Part shown: one piece after another, positions 23,100-35,003 of the stretch
Layout of the letters: each line of letters opens with the position of its first letter
Numbering within the stretch: the first letter of the stretch is position 1
Assembly (NCBI GenBank): GCA_034769895.1
Contig: CM068372.1
Span: 378,424,910 to 378,488,909 of the forward strand
Direction: 5' to 3'
DNA length: 64,000 nucleotides
Source of the DNA: Magicicada septendecula
Lineage: Eukaryota; Arthropoda; Insecta; Hemiptera; Cicadidae
The notes under the pieces: generated by a model
Databases searched by the model: none
What the model was told of the DNA's origin: nothing
The model's input: only the letters and a program-made list of their open reading frames with translations
Program-made: the position numbers and the translations under genes

Positions 23100-24785
23100 T
23101 TTTTAACTCCTAAAGGCAATGCCTTGTCGCTGTAGCCACGTCACTCTATCCCTTGCGATATTCTTCATTTCTCCATAGGACCCACTATTCACGACACTCA
23201 TTGTGCTGCGGAAGTATGCAGTTCTTGGTCTTCCTTTGGGCTTCTTCCCCACTACTTTGCCCTCAAAGATGTTAGTTAAAAAAGCACTATGTCTGATCAC
23301 ATGCCCTATCAACTTAATCTTCCTCACCTCTATACTCCTAAGCAGTGTTCTATTCTCATTTATTTCCTCTAAGATCTGTTCATTCGTCTTCCTATCTGTC
23401 CAACTAGTTTTTGTCATTCTCCGCCAAATCCACATCTCCATTGCCTGAAGTCTGTCACTCTCCACCTTCCCTAAGGTCCACGATTCACACCCGTAAGTTA
23501 AAACACTCCATACAAATACCTTAACAAACTTTTTCCTTGTTTCAATACTAATATGGTTGTTTGTTAATAAGTTCCTTTTGCTCTGGAATGCTTGTTTTGC
23601 CAGAGCTACTCTCCTCTTAATCTCTGCCAGACACTTATTCCCACTTGTAACTATGCTACCCAGGTAACAAAATTCAGTAACGTGCTCCAATATTGTGTTG
23701 TTCAACTAATAGTTGATTTAATGTCTTCTCTTTTTTTACTTACAACCATTATTTTAGTTTTCTTAACATTTATCCTCAATCTCCAAGCGTGAAGAATTTT
23801 GTTAAACGTACCTAACATTCGGGTCATATCCTTTTCTGAGTCAGCCATCAGTACAATATCATCTGCGAAGCGAATACTGTGTATCCGTTCCCCATTTATT
23901 TTAATTCCCCTAGAACTCCTTTTCATCTGAGTTACAACATCTTCTATAAACAAATTAAACAAGTACGGTGACAGTGGGCAACCTTGTCTTACCCCTCTTC
24001 TTATTATGCTTCCTTTTTACATCCATTTATGTCTATTTCAGTACTTTGCAACCTATAAATATTGAAGATTACCCTTCTAACTTTCCAGTCAAGTCCTGAC
24101 TTCCTCATAGTTTGAAACAACAGCTTCCAATCAACATTGTCGAACGCCTTCTCGAGATCCACAAATACTAAATAGGTTTTCCTATTCACTTCAATTCTCC
24201 TCTCCAAGATCTGCCGCAGAGCCAAGATTGCTTCTCTGGTTCCTCTACCTGCTCTAAATCCAAACTGATCCTCCTCCAAAGTGTGATCAATCTTTCCTTC
24301 CAGCCTGTTCTTCACTATGTTCAGCAAAATCTTAGCAGCATGAGATATTAAGGCTATCGTTCTATAATTAGCACACTCGTCTACTTTACCTTTCTTTGGT
24401 ATTGTGATTGTTCTACTTTTAATGAAATCAACTGGCAATACTCCCTCTTCATAGCACCCAGTAATTATTTGAAATAGCTGGTCTTTCATTCTCTCCCCTA
24501 CATTTTTCAAAAGCTCTGCTGGTAGACTGTCAGGCCCTGTCGCTTTTTTCATACTCAGACCTTTAAGGGCATAATCAAATTCCACCCTGCTAATTGGCGG
24601 TCCTACCATATCTCTACCTACAGCATTCTCATTTTCTAGAAACTCTTGCGTGACTACCACAGCTTCCCCGTCATATAGTTCCTCTATATACTCCTTCCAA
24701 CGCTCGCTGACCTTATCATTTTCGAAAAGTATTATACCATTTTTATCCTTAACAACATTACTTCGAGTCTTATGCTTCCACTGTA
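23100..24785 (-). mobile_element. 5'-truncated LINE (non-LTR retrotransposon) inside the LTR of element A
   Basis: The insert is bounded by GTGATCTACT on both sides. In minus orientation it begins inside the RT domain and ends in a short A-run next to the left duplication, as target-primed reverse transcription produces. It encodes the RT pieces listed separately. Confidence 0.85.
23103..24660 (-). pseudogene. LINE reverse transcriptase C-terminal two-thirds, frameshifted
   Basis: Reading from 24660 down, the first frame contains MKKATGPDSLPAELLKN, KKGKVDECANYRTIALIS and the catalytic VFVDLEKAFDNVDW. It is lost near 24004, just before the QGCPLSPYLFNLF segment, which appears in a neighbouring frame. 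The next frame (to 23702) has IRFADDIVLMA, the FADD active-site box, and the third (23705-23103) has the thumb and tail with LTYGCESW, KLIGHVIRH and KPKGRPR. At least two frameshifts make it non-functional. The tail resembles RTE-type and related insect LINEs; I do not assign a clade firmly. Confidence 0.85.
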
Positions 24786-24795
24786 GTGATCTACT

Positions 24796-24844
24796 ATATT
24801 CAATAATTTGTTAAACAAATCATTTCAAACACCTCATTTCATTT
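24796..24844 (+). repeat. LTR element A, 3' LTR, second segment
   Basis: This 49-bp piece continues the LTR after the LINE insertion and is cut again by element B, with the target duplication ATTT (24841-24844 and 30918-30921). Confidence 0.9.
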
Positions 24845-26114
24845 TGTAGCGGGGCAGTTTTGGGCATACCTGGGGCAATCTAAAGAAATTTGTATATTTT
24901 TTGTAATAAATAAATAAAATCTTCATTAGGAACAAAGATTTATAAAGAACGGTAAATTTATTATTTGGAGCGATCGAGACGATGGCAGCATTGTTTGAGA
25001 CGGTGAAGACCATATGATTCAATGATATTTTGTAAAAACAGATTCAACAGACGCAGTTCTAATAACAGCCAACAACTGTACCAAGTTCAAGGACAATGAC
25101 GAACACAAAAAACGTAAACCCGTTATGTAACAGTAAACACGTTACACAACCAGACATCAGGCGATGTGTTGCGTCAGCAACTTATATAACAACTGTGTGT
25201 CATCGGTTTCGTCAGAGCCTATCCTGGGTGTGTCACGCCAGCAACATTGTGACACAACAGAACAGTCGCAAAACAACATCTGAGTGGTACAGACGCTAAC
25301 CACTGTGCGTCTGCCCGGCTCTCGCCGGTTTTCGGGCGAAGTTATTGTGTTCGCCGATGGGCCCGCATACAATAAAAAATGTAAAAATTTTTAAGATTTG
25401 ATCATCTAAAACAGTATTTTTGAAACCGAATAGATACAGTGAGAAATTGATAAGTAAATAATCATGTAACAGTTCGGCAATAAATCAGTGTGTGTATACG
25501 AGAAGACATTGAAGGAGGGTACCTTCAACGTAATAACAGGAAAGTAAATTAACAAATTTTATTATTTTCATACAATACAAGAACAGAGGGGGAAAATTAA
25601 TTTAAAATATGAGCTCTAATGGGAATATAACTTGTCTAATGTGAAAGTGTGTGAGTGTGTATGGGTGAGTTTGAATTACGTAATTACAAAAGCGCTGGTT
25701 TAAGTTAAGAAAAATTAGTTGAGTATTATTTCTTTACAGCATTTGTTTTAGTGTTCAACAGTTTAATTATCAATAATGTTTTGAAAGTTGTAGTCAGAAT
25801 AAAGCATGTACACTGTCAATGTTAAAATAGTAAAAGTATAAAAGATGGGAGGAGTAATTTTGTCATTGTCGTTAATATGCAACAGTAAAAACTAAATTAT
25901 GAATAAACACAAGTTTGTTTGAGTATAGTAGATCGAAGTAGTCATTTCAAACAACCAATTCTGTTCTCCTAGTTCGCTGATACGAACCTTGGTAAATTAT
26001 TTTCTTGCAGTTGGCAAGATGGCGCCCGAAGAATTCAGTAAATACAGTGGACAGTATCTTTAATATTTTAAAATTTATATTTCAAAATTAATATCAATAA
26101 AACGAAATATCACA
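24845..26114 (+). repeat. LTR element B, 5' LTR (1270 bp)
   Basis: The LTR begins TGTAGCGGGGCAG and ends ATATCACA. The 3' LTR at 29648-30917 has exactly the same length, and I found no difference by eye, so B inserted recently. A TATAAAAG box at 25837-25844 and an AATAAA at 25902-25907 mark plausible U3 and R regions. Confidence 0.93.
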
Positions 26115-26116
26115 TT

Positions 26117-26134
26117 TGGCGCCCGAACAGGGAC
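26117..26134 (+). promoter_or_regulatory. Primer-binding site of element B, complementary to tRNA-Lys
   Basis: TGGCGCCCGAACAGGGAC lies two bases after the 5' LTR. This 18-mer is the well-known binding site for the 3' end of tRNA-Lys(UUU) used by many LTR elements and retroviruses. Confidence 0.92.
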
Positions 26135-26384
26135 AATTTTATATCAATAAATTGATATAAAATACGGCCTACGGGGAAAGCAGAATGGTTGTTTAAGGTA
26201 AAATAAATTTTTTTTCTCATACGTAAAATAGACGCAAGTATGAGGTTATGTTTTGATAGTGTTATGGATGTAGTGAATTATTTGTCGAATTATATAAGGA
26301 GTATTATGAGGTAATATACATAATAATTAGTATGTATTATAATTATTAAATAGTATAAAGGGTATTATAATAAAATCTTTTAAA

Positions 26385-27344
26385 ATGGCTGAGATACAAG
26401 AAAATGATATGATCAAGATGATGAGATTACTTTTTAATGAACAGAAAAACGATATGCAAGAGTTATTAAAAAATCAGAATAGAGAGTTGAAACATGAAAT
26501 ACAAGAAATGAATAAACATTTAGAAAGCACTCACGAAATAATAAGAAACAGTTTAAATAAGTTAGAACAGAAGTTCGAGAAATTAGGTGACAATGTTTTA
26601 AGTAAGACAAAATGTAAAAATGACGAAATAGTAGACAATACTGAGAGTATAGTGGGGGTGAAGAATAATGATGAAAATATAATAACAAATAGTACTGATG
26701 AAGTTTTAGAATGCGATAATGAAATGTTCATGAGTGTTTATGAAGTAGAGAGAGAGTGGAAGAATAATGTAGTAATTGAATGGGGACAGAGGGCAAATTT
26801 TCCCCTTATTGTTTATAATGATGATGATGATTTAATGTTGTTTTTTCAGGGCAAGAGACCCTTATTGTTAAATGAAGTAATGTTGTATAATGTTGTACCC
26901 TCTGTCCGTAATAATTGTGAGAGTGTGATGTGGTGCTATGAAGAAAGAGAGTTATATGTTGAGAATGAAATAGAAATATATAAGTTAGAAAGAAAGTATG
27001 ATGAATTGAGAAAATTACTAAAAGGGGTGATGATGAATCATGTGAAATACGTACCTGTTGAAAGAGAGACAGAGAATAATTTTGATAATATCTTACCTGA
27101 CTATAATGACTTACCTGACGTAGTAGTTGAGGAATACAAAAATGAGAAAATAATTTACCTGAGGTTAACAAATAACACTGATATAGACTGGACAATCCTA
27201 ACCTATGGTAACAAGAGTTATAGTGGTACAATGGATGAAATAGAATGGATGGATTATTATGATAGTAATGATAACAAATTGTATGTTGATAAAAATGATG
27301 AATGTTACAAATACACTAGATATATATATGACGATGGAGGATGA
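26385..27344 (+). CDS. LTR element B single ORF: 319-aa coiled-coil, gag-position protein of unknown function
   Basis: The frame is intact from the ATG at 26385 to a TGA at 27342-27344. Residues 1 to about 75 form a charged coiled coil (NDMIKMMRLLFNEQKNDMQE and onward). The middle is acidic, with GQRANF around residue 130. A Glu/Lys-rich helix (YKLERKYDELRKLLKG) spans about 195-215, and the chain ends CYKYTRYIYDDGG. The order matches the protein of element A: QRANF, charged helix, a Pro-Val-containing segment, then a tyrosine-rich tail ending YDDGG. There is no CCHC knuckle, protease, RT or integrase anywhere between the LTRs. The intact frame and matching LTRs suggest selection or very recent mobility. 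Confidence 0.8.
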   Translation: MAEIQENDMIKMMRLLFNEQKNDMQELLKNQNRELKHEIQEMNKHLESTHEIIRNSLNKLEQKFEKLGDNVLSKTKCKNDEIVDNTESIVGVKNNDENIITNSTDEVLECDNEMFMSVYEVEREWKNNVVIEWGQRANFPLIVYNDDDDLMLFFQGKRPLLLNEVMLYNVVPSVRNNCESVMWCYEERELYVENEIEIYKLERKYDELRKLLKGVMMNHVKYVPVERETENNFDNILPDYNDLPDVVVEEYKNEKIIYLRLTNNTDIDWTILTYGNKSYSGTMDEIEWMDYYDSNDNKLYVDKNDECYKYTRYIYDDGG

Positions 27345-29598
27345 GCGAAAAGATCAGTGTTGGGACATTTTTAAATATTGTAAATTATTGGTAATGACCT
27401 TGCTGATTTGGACATCTGAAGTGAGATACACTTGAACAGTTTTGACGCATATTTTGTAAATAATATTGAATTCATGTGTGTATTGTGAAATGTTAGATAA
27501 GTAATGTGTATATGTTTTGGAAAATGTTGTGTTAATAATAATAATATTATTAATATTTTTGCATTCTAATTAAATAACAAAATAATTATGAAGACAATAG
27601 TTAATGATTTGTAGAATGTTGATAATAATTGAGATATGTTATTTTAATAATCAAATGAATATTCAATTTTAATAATCAAGTGAATTAAATAAGTTGAGAT
27701 GTTTAGATATTGTGATTGAATGTTATGTGTTTGAATTTTATAAGGAATTTAAATTGTGTAATGAGATTCTGATTTAATAATAATTAATAAATAAATGAAT
27801 GTTAAATGGTTTATTTTGTGGAATTTTGTGGAACATAATGATTAAAAATATGTGTTAATAATAAATTTAGAATTTTTGAAAATCTGATTACAACACAGGA
27901 TAAATTCATAATGATGATAAATAAAAACAGTTAATGAAAAATTTTAAATAATAATGTTTATAAATTTTTATATAAATTAGTTAAAAGAGAATTGTTTGTT
28001 CAATGTATATTTGTGTATTATGTTATGTAATGTATTATACAAGTGTGTGTGGCTGGGAGGTTATCCAAGGGGATAACGTATTAAAAATTTGATATATTTT
28101 AATTAATAATGATGATTTGCTACTCAATAATTTTGTTTGAATTTAAAAAATAGATGCACTAAATACTTCTTATATTGTGTTATTATGTCTTATTGTGTTA
28201 TAAATAAGTATGTTAGGAATAAGTATTATAAAAATATAATAATATGTTTTCAATGTGTTTATAGATTTAAAAATAAAATGAAAAATAGTTGTGATAGGTA
28301 AAATTTTCAATGGGTTGTAAAAGATAGAAATGGGTGATAGTAATTAGTTGAATAAAATGTTTGAATCAGTTCAAGTTGAATTTTGTGGGACATAGATTTG
28401 TCCAAATCGAAGTAAAAGTTAAAGTAATAGTGGAAATGAAGATAATGCAATGTTGTTTTGAGTTAAAGTATGTTATAGAATTTTGAGAAGTAAGTGGAGA
28501 CACAGTAGAAATGGAGATTTTATGTAGAGTTTGGAGCGATATATTGTTTATTTGTTGATGTTAATTTGTTGTAATTGTAGTGAGGTTATGAGATTGAGAT
28601 TTTTTGGGGATGGCAATTTTGTAGTAGGGGTAGTGTATTTGGGGAGTCCGCAACAAGGGTTGGGACGGGATAGGGACCGATTGGCGCCGGAAAGGGTTAC
28701 CTAGGGGGAGTCCAGGGACCAACATAAGGGAATGAGTTTTGGGAAGGAAACACGTATCCTATGTACAAAGGGTTAGAGAGTATTTTTTTTATATAAGAGT
28801 AGAAGGTGGCGATTGGAGTTAAAGTAGTAAGTAGTTAGAGGTAGAGAAGGGTTAGTAAAATTTTGATAGAGGGGTGTCATACTAGTTAAAGATTTTGTAA
28901 GGGAGCATTAGAGTAATAAAAGGGGTAAGATTATGAGTAAATGCCAAATGGATGAAGTAAATTATAATGAAATAATGAATAACGTAGAATCACCCAAAGT
29001 AATGAAATGGAATAATGATGGCCAGAATTGAAAAAAAAAAAAAAAAATTTTTGTAATTTTGAGAAACGAATTAATAAGAGTAAATCAAGTTTAAAAGTAA
29101 TTTTTTGATTTTATATGCCAATTTAATGACGTAAAGTGTGTAACATTTTAATTGTAAGTTGTTTATTTTAAAATGAATTATTAATGTACTGTGTTTTCTT
29201 ATGTTAAGTTATGTTAGGTATTCTGATATATACATGTTAGTAATAAGTGAGTAAAAACAAAACCAGTGCTTCTTAGCGCAAACCAGCACCGCTAGGGGGA
29301 AACAGATCAGTTGGGGATATGGTGTTGTATAAGGCCACTATTTAATATTTTGATTTGTTGTTTCAGTGTTTGGTGATGCTGTGGCGGCGGACCTGAGCTG
29401 GCCTGCGCGTCAGAGCAGGGGCGTTGAGTATCTGTCTGACTCTACGGTGTTGGGATCTCGAGAGAGAAGTCCAGTATTGTCATGCAGATGCGGTCACAGT
29501 CACCGGACCAAGGGTGAGTTGATTATTATTTTTTGTAAACCGTACAGGGGGTTGTGGCGACATATCCTGGCTGATCCCTTTAGCAAGTATGAATGTGT
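27345..29598 (+). other. LTR element B 3' non-coding region
   Basis: This is about 2.25 kb without a coding segment, very AT-rich until about 28600 and then G-rich. A frame at 29366-29626 lies over sequence partly shared with element A (GGTGTTGGGATCTCGAGAGA) and is probably not a gene. The motif CTGATCCCTTTAG lies at about 29571-29583, as in A. Confidence 0.6.
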
Positions 29599-29638
29599 CA
29601 ATGAGATTTTTTATGCTTCGGCATAAAATATCTCATTG
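29599..29638 (+). promoter_or_regulatory. Pre-polypurine hairpin of LTR element B
   Basis: The arm CAATGAGATTTTTTATGC (29599-29616) pairs with 29621-29638 around a TTCG loop closed by C-G, the very stable cUUCGg tetraloop. There is one mismatch at position 10. Relative to element A, pair 9 changes from G-C to U-A, so the stem is kept while the sequence changes. AGGGGGTAT and the 3' LTR follow. Confidence 0.85.
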
Positions 29639-29647
29639 AGGGGGTAT
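29639..29647 (+). promoter_or_regulatory. Polypurine tract of element B
   Basis: AGGGGGTAT sits directly against the 3' LTR start. The counterpart in A is GGGGGTAC at 22100-22107. Confidence 0.6.
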
Positions 29648-30917
29648 TGTAGCGGGGCAGTTTTGGGCATACCTGGGGCAATCTAAAGAAATTTGTATAT
29701 TTTTTGTAATAAATAAATAAAATCTTCATTAGGAACAAAGATTTATAAAGAACGGTAAATTTATTATTTGGAGCGATCGAGACGATGGCAGCATTGTTTG
29801 AGACGGTGAAGACCATATGATTCAATGATATTTTGTAAAAACAGATTCAACAGACGCAGTTCTAATAACAGCCAACAACTGTACCAAGTTCAAGGACAAT
29901 GACGAACACAAAAAACGTAAACCCGTTATGTAACAGTAAACACGTTACACAACCAGACATCAGGCGATGTGTTGCGTCAGCAACTTATATAACAACTGTG
30001 TGTCATCGGTTTCGTCAGAGCCTATCCTGGGTGTGTCACGCCAGCAACATTGTGACACAACAGAACAGTCGCAAAACAACATCTGAGTGGTACAGACGCT
30101 AACCACTGTGCGTCTGCCCGGCTCTCGCCGGTTTTCGGGCGAAGTTATTGTGTTCGCCGATGGGCCCGCATACAATAAAAAATGTAAAAATTTTTAAGAT
30201 TTGATCATCTAAAACAGTATTTTTGAAACCGAATAGATACAGTGAGAAATTGATAAGTAAATAATCATGTAACAGTTCGGCAATAAATCAGTGTGTGTAT
30301 ACGAGAAGACATTGAAGGAGGGTACCTTCAACGTAATAACAGGAAAGTAAATTAACAAATTTTATTATTTTCATACAATACAAGAACAGAGGGGGAAAAT
30401 TAATTTAAAATATGAGCTCTAATGGGAATATAACTTGTCTAATGTGAAAGTGTGTGAGTGTGTATGGGTGAGTTTGAATTACGTAATTACAAAAGCGCTG
30501 GTTTAAGTTAAGAAAAATTAGTTGAGTATTATTTCTTTACAGCATTTGTTTTAGTGTTCAACAGTTTAATTATCAATAATGTTTTGAAAGTTGTAGTCAG
30601 AATAAAGCATGTACACTGTCAATGTTAAAATAGTAAAAGTATAAAAGATGGGAGGAGTAATTTTGTCATTGTCGTTAATATGCAACAGTAAAAACTAAAT
30701 TATGAATAAACACAAGTTTGTTTGAGTATAGTAGATCGAAGTAGTCATTTCAAACAACCAATTCTGTTCTCCTAGTTCGCTGATACGAACCTTGGTAAAT
30801 TATTTTCTTGCAGTTGGCAAGATGGCGCCCGAAGAATTCAGTAAATACAGTGGACAGTATCTTTAATATTTTAAAATTTATATTTCAAAATTAATATCAA
30901 TAAAACGAAATATCACA
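29648..30917 (+). repeat. LTR element B, 3' LTR
   Basis: This has the same length as the 5' LTR and is identical to it as far as I can read. TATAAAAG is at 30640-30647 and AATAAA at 30705-30710. It is followed by the target duplication ATTT. Confidence 0.93.
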
Positions 30918-30921
30918 ATTT

Positions 30922-31054
30922 GCTGCACTGATCAGTTCGTCGTACGAATGGGGTTAGTTCAACACTAGAGATCCAGCCAATACATATAAGAATTAAAGGT
31001 AGGTGGAAGTGTAAAATATTCATTTATTATATCAAATAAAATTAGATAGTTACA
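30922..31054 (+). repeat. LTR element A, 3' LTR, last segment
   Basis: This corresponds to the last 133 bp of the 5' LTR (about 18759-18891), from GCTGCACTGATCAG to AGTTACA. AACT at 31055-31058 completes the target duplication. Confidence 0.9.
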
Positions 31055-31058
31055 AACT

Positions 31059-31598
31059 GTTGAATCGAGAGGCCTGGATGAAGAATCTCGTCGAGCATAT
31101 ACAAGTTTGATGATAAGAGTTATCGGAAAAAGAGACATCGGGGCTTGCGAAACATGGCATTTACTCCTTGGAATTCCATTGTATCAGTGTATCAGAACTT
31201 TTAGAATACTTGTCATAACAATAGAAGACTATGTTGGAATTAATGGAACCAATAGTGAAAATGGCAGTAATTCATTCATTCAGTTTTATAGTAATAGACC
31301 ACTAGACATGGAAGAAATAACATTATTCGATTTTGTTAAAAAAGTTTCTAAGGGAAGAAATAATTCAATTAGCACAAACAGAAAAGAAAGAATTGTACAA
31401 GTTTTCCCTAAAGTAAACAACAATAACAATGCAGTCAATACTGAATTATATTGTAAACAAAAGTTGATATTACATAAGCATTGGCGTAATGAAGAAGACT
31501 TGAAAAGTACAGATGAAACATGGTTAATGGCTTATACCCGAGAACATTTTGGACACCTTCACGAACAATTACACGTCTTTAATTACAGAATAAACTGA
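31059..31598 (+). pseudogene. Helentron Rep-helicase linker region
   Basis: The frame reads VESRGLDEESRRAY, then LMIRVIGKRDIGACETWHLL and LGIPLY. This is the conserved block of Helitron proteins after the Rep tyrosines (K....GERD.SAQE..HLLLG.PL). About 160 codons stay open to 31598, and the frame then degrades. Confidence 0.8.
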
Positions 31599-31849
31599 AA
31601 TTGATCAGGATAATAATAACGAGTTTGATATTTTTGACGATAGAAACTGGATGGCTATAGCAGCAGTAATCCCTAATGCACTACCAACTCATGTTGGTCT
31701 AGGTAATCGTGATATCGATTTACTTCATAATTGGGAAGCAGCCTATTAAAAATATCCAGATATAAAGAATAAAACTTCTTTCATTGAAAGGAAACGAGAA
31801 ACATTTGGGAATCAGTATGATTCTCATGAATCATACAATGTTATTTTCA

Positions 31850-33242
31850 ACGACCAACAAAATAAGATATTATCTTCCTTAGAATATCAGCTAAATGACT
31901 ATGATGATTGCAATCAAAGACTTGCAGTTATTCAGGGAAAAGCTGGAACTGGTAAAAGCTGTGTAATTAATGAAATGATTAGGAGAATTAATTCATATTT
32001 TGGCTGCGATACAACTTGTAATGGCTCCTACTGGTGTGGCAGCTAACAGTATTGCTGGACAAACTATTCATTCAGCTCTAAGAATAAATACTTCAAAGAG
32101 AAGGAGAGGAACTTTCAAAGATTTAGAAGGTGAATCCAAAATTGCTTTTGAAGAAGAATTAAAAGATGTGAGGTTCGTTATTATTGATGAAGCCAGTATG
32201 TTGGGTTTGAATTTGTTTTTCAAAGTGGATGTGTGACTCAAACAAGCAAAGCAGCGTTCTTCAGCTGTTCCTTTTGGTGGCCTTTGCGTGTATTTAGTCG
32301 GTGATTGGTCCCAACTTCCACCGGTTTGTGATAGGAGTCTTTACAATGTTGGTAATAATGTTGAGACCATTCAATCTTGTCTTTTATATAAACAATTTAA
32401 AAAAGTTTTCTTTTTAATGGAGATTATGAGACAGCAAGGAGATGATAAAAAAAATTTCAGAGAGACTTTAAATAGAGTCGCAAATGGGACAATCGCTGAA
32501 CAAGATTCTCAGCTCTTATCTAAAAGATTTTATGTAAACAATATCGGGGACAATTTCAAAGATACTGTCTGTATAATGTCGAAAAATGCTGAAATCGAAC
32601 GCTTTAATTATGAAAAACTATAAAGCAATAAACAACCCGTGGCTCTGATCAATGTAATCCATAATTGCCCAGAAGCCTAGCAAAATCTGACGATGCTCAG
32701 GGATTATTTGCCCAATTACGTTTATGTAATGGTGCTCGAGTTATCCTTAGAAGAAATCTTTGGGTCACAAAAGGACTACCCAACGGTTCAGTTGGGACAG
32801 TAACTGATATTATTTATGACCCGGCAGTTGAATGCCAAAATTATAACAATCACATGCCAATATATGTATACTTGTAGCTTTCGAAAAATATACAGGACCA
32901 GTTCTGTACGAGAATTCAATACTCATTGTACCAGTAGTGGCATCATTCAAGAAAAATGAAATTTCTTGTACTTGCAAGTAATTTCCGTTAATGTTAACAT
33001 ATGCAGTTAGTATAAATAGATCGCAAGGGATAACATTAGATAAGGCAGTTGTTAATTTAGGAGACAGTGAATTTCAAGTTGGATTAACGTATGTTGTTCT
33101 TTCAAGAGTGAAAACATTAGAAAGATTATTATTAAAACTGGCGTTTAATTTTGATAAACTGCTAAAAATTAATAGAAGTTCATCAATGGTTGATCGTAAA
33201 GATGAGTTGCAAAGGTTGTGGAATATATCTAATGGCAATTAA
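31850..33242 (+). pseudogene. Helentron PIF1-like 5'-3' helicase domain, frameshifted
   Basis: This superfamily 1 helicase would unwind DNA during rolling-circle transposition. The motifs appear in order across several frames: Walker A GKAGTGKS (31936-31959), APTGVAANSIAGQTIH, Walker B VIIDEASMLG near 32180, VGDWSQLPPVCD near 32300, NGARVILRRNLW near 32730, LTYAVSINRSQGITLDKAVV near 33000, and YVVLSRVKTLERL near 33100. Frameshifts near 32005 and 32930 and stops near 32235, 32623 and 32877 kill the gene. There is no C-terminal endonuclease domain after the helicase. Confidence 0.88.
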
Positions 33243-33430
33243 TGTATATTGTACTATAATGTAGTGTATTCAATGAAAAGTGTGTATTATAAAAGTGTAT
33301 ATATTTTGTTGATTGTAAGAATATTGATAAATAAATTATTACGAATCTATTTATCTAACGGATCAAAGACGGTTGATTGTTAAAATATAGATAAATAAAT
33401 TATTACGAATATCAAATGCTCTGCCCATTT

Positions 33431-33449
33431 GTGTCAGTGACACTCCTAG
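33431..33449 (+). other. Helentron 3' terminal hairpin and CTAG end
   Basis: GTGTCAGTGACAC forms a 5-bp stem with a 3-nt loop, followed by TC and CTAG, then T of the flanking TAA repeat. Confidence 0.6.
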
Positions 33450-34082
33450 TAATAATAATGATAATAATAATAATTATTATTATAATGACTGCTTTTTTGT
33501 ACCTTCCAAGCGGTTTAAGAGGTAGGCATAGTAGGCTGGCTTATGAGCTGTATGACATACAAAGAAGGCAATATGGCCAGCAGTACACCTGAGCCACCCA
33601 TTATTATTCCAGGATGTTTCTCAGGTACGCATGTCCTCAGGCTGAGTTGACCTGAAGGCTGAAAAACATACAGTACACTCTCACTAATCCGGCAGATTCA
33701 GGCCAGGTTAGTGCCTGTACAGTGGAAATGCCGGATTAATGGAGGTTATTAAAAATAAACACACATATTTAAATGACAAAAAAGTAGCATATATTGTACA
33801 TAATGGTAAAACATGAAAAAACTTACACCTAATTAAAAGATCAGATTAAAAATATAGTAAATTATTTTCTATTTTTCTTAAAATTATTCAAATTAGTTTT
33901 GTATAAGGTAGGAAAATATCGGTATGGAGAACCATACATGACTTCCATGTACTAAGATTTATATTTAAAATCATTTTTGAAATGAAATATCTCCATAGAA
34001 ACTACTTCTTTCTTCAACCTTAACCTCAGTAACGTAAGGGTCACTAACGTATACCACCTCAAGTTAGTGGACTCGATTTTCA

Positions 34083-34125
34083 CTAACGATGGCAGTCGAT
34101 GACACTGCCGATGACAAAACATCTG
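34083..34125 (+). ncRNA. Hammerhead-like relic in copy X1
   Basis: CTAACGA (34083-34089) is followed by a perfect 6-bp stem II, GGCAGT/ACTGCC around CGATGAC (34091-34109). An insertion and AAAACATC come next. The core is broken at G5 and by the insertion. Confidence 0.35.
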
Positions 34126-34662
34126 GTTGTGCAGAAAACATTGGACCGTGGCCAAAGAACCCGGGAAGGAATTTTAACAACAAACTACTTCTTTGTTGCC
34201 GATAGCGTAGTACACATATAAAAAATTACCCCCTCCCCTTCAACTACCATTTTTATTTATAGATATTTCATCTACCTTTCTACAGTGGATTATTATGACC
34301 TTCTTTTCAGGATACTTTATCAAAATTAAATACTTTACTCTTGTTTAAACATAAAACGTTACAGGTAAACTACCCCTTCCTCTTAACCGATCTTCACCAA
34401 AATCAATAGGCCTTGAGTCCTGTACAACTAAGGCACATATGCAAAAATTTATTTGATTCTGTGTGAATTTGTGGCAGTTATTGTTCGTCATAGAAAAAAT
34501 TACTCTTGTTATACATGAAATGTTGCAGGTAAACTACCCCTTCCCCTTAACTGATCTTCACCAAAATCAATAGGCCTTGCACCCTCTACAACTCGGGCAC
34601 ATATGTAAAAAATTATTTTATTCTGTTTTAATTTGCGGCAGTTATTGTTTGGCATAGAAAAC

Positions 34663-34835
<173 letters not shown>

Positions 34836-35003
34836 CAAAAAATGGTTTTTCTTCGTGTTTTGAGAGTAGTATAATCAGAATCAGCTCTTATCTCAAACAT
34901 GATTTTTTTTGCCATCACCATACTTCCATTTCCTTATGGAACATGGAAGTAAAAATGAAACTCGCAGGGCAATATACAGTACTATTCCGTTGGAATGAAA
35001 AAG

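Larger units (their letters stand above)
31055..33449 (+). mobile_element. Helentron/Helitron, 3' part
   Basis: The Rep frame continues from the insertion point without losing a codon and leads into the helicase. After the last stop (33242) there is about 200 bp of AT-rich DNA. Then the hairpin GTGTC-AGT-GACAC (33431-33443) and TCCTAG (33444-33449) abut a (TAA)n run. A short hairpin just before CTAG and a T target is a rolling-circle transposon 3' end. Confidence 0.75.

Noticed and set aside
24834..25372. Short frames inside the element B LTR, repeated at 29598-30175
   Set aside because: They duplicate because the LTRs are identical. No similarity to known proteins, and their location in the LTR argues against coding.
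26434..27231. Minus-strand frames opposite the element B ORF, up to 141 codons
   Set aside because: They are shadows of an AT-rich plus-strand ORF, His/Tyr/Leu-rich without motifs.
33475..33660. Similarity of 33475-33560 to the reverse complement of 56200-56300 as a SINE
   Set aside because: Only short words around TAATAATAATGACTGCT agree; no tRNA-like A and B boxes or tail were seen.
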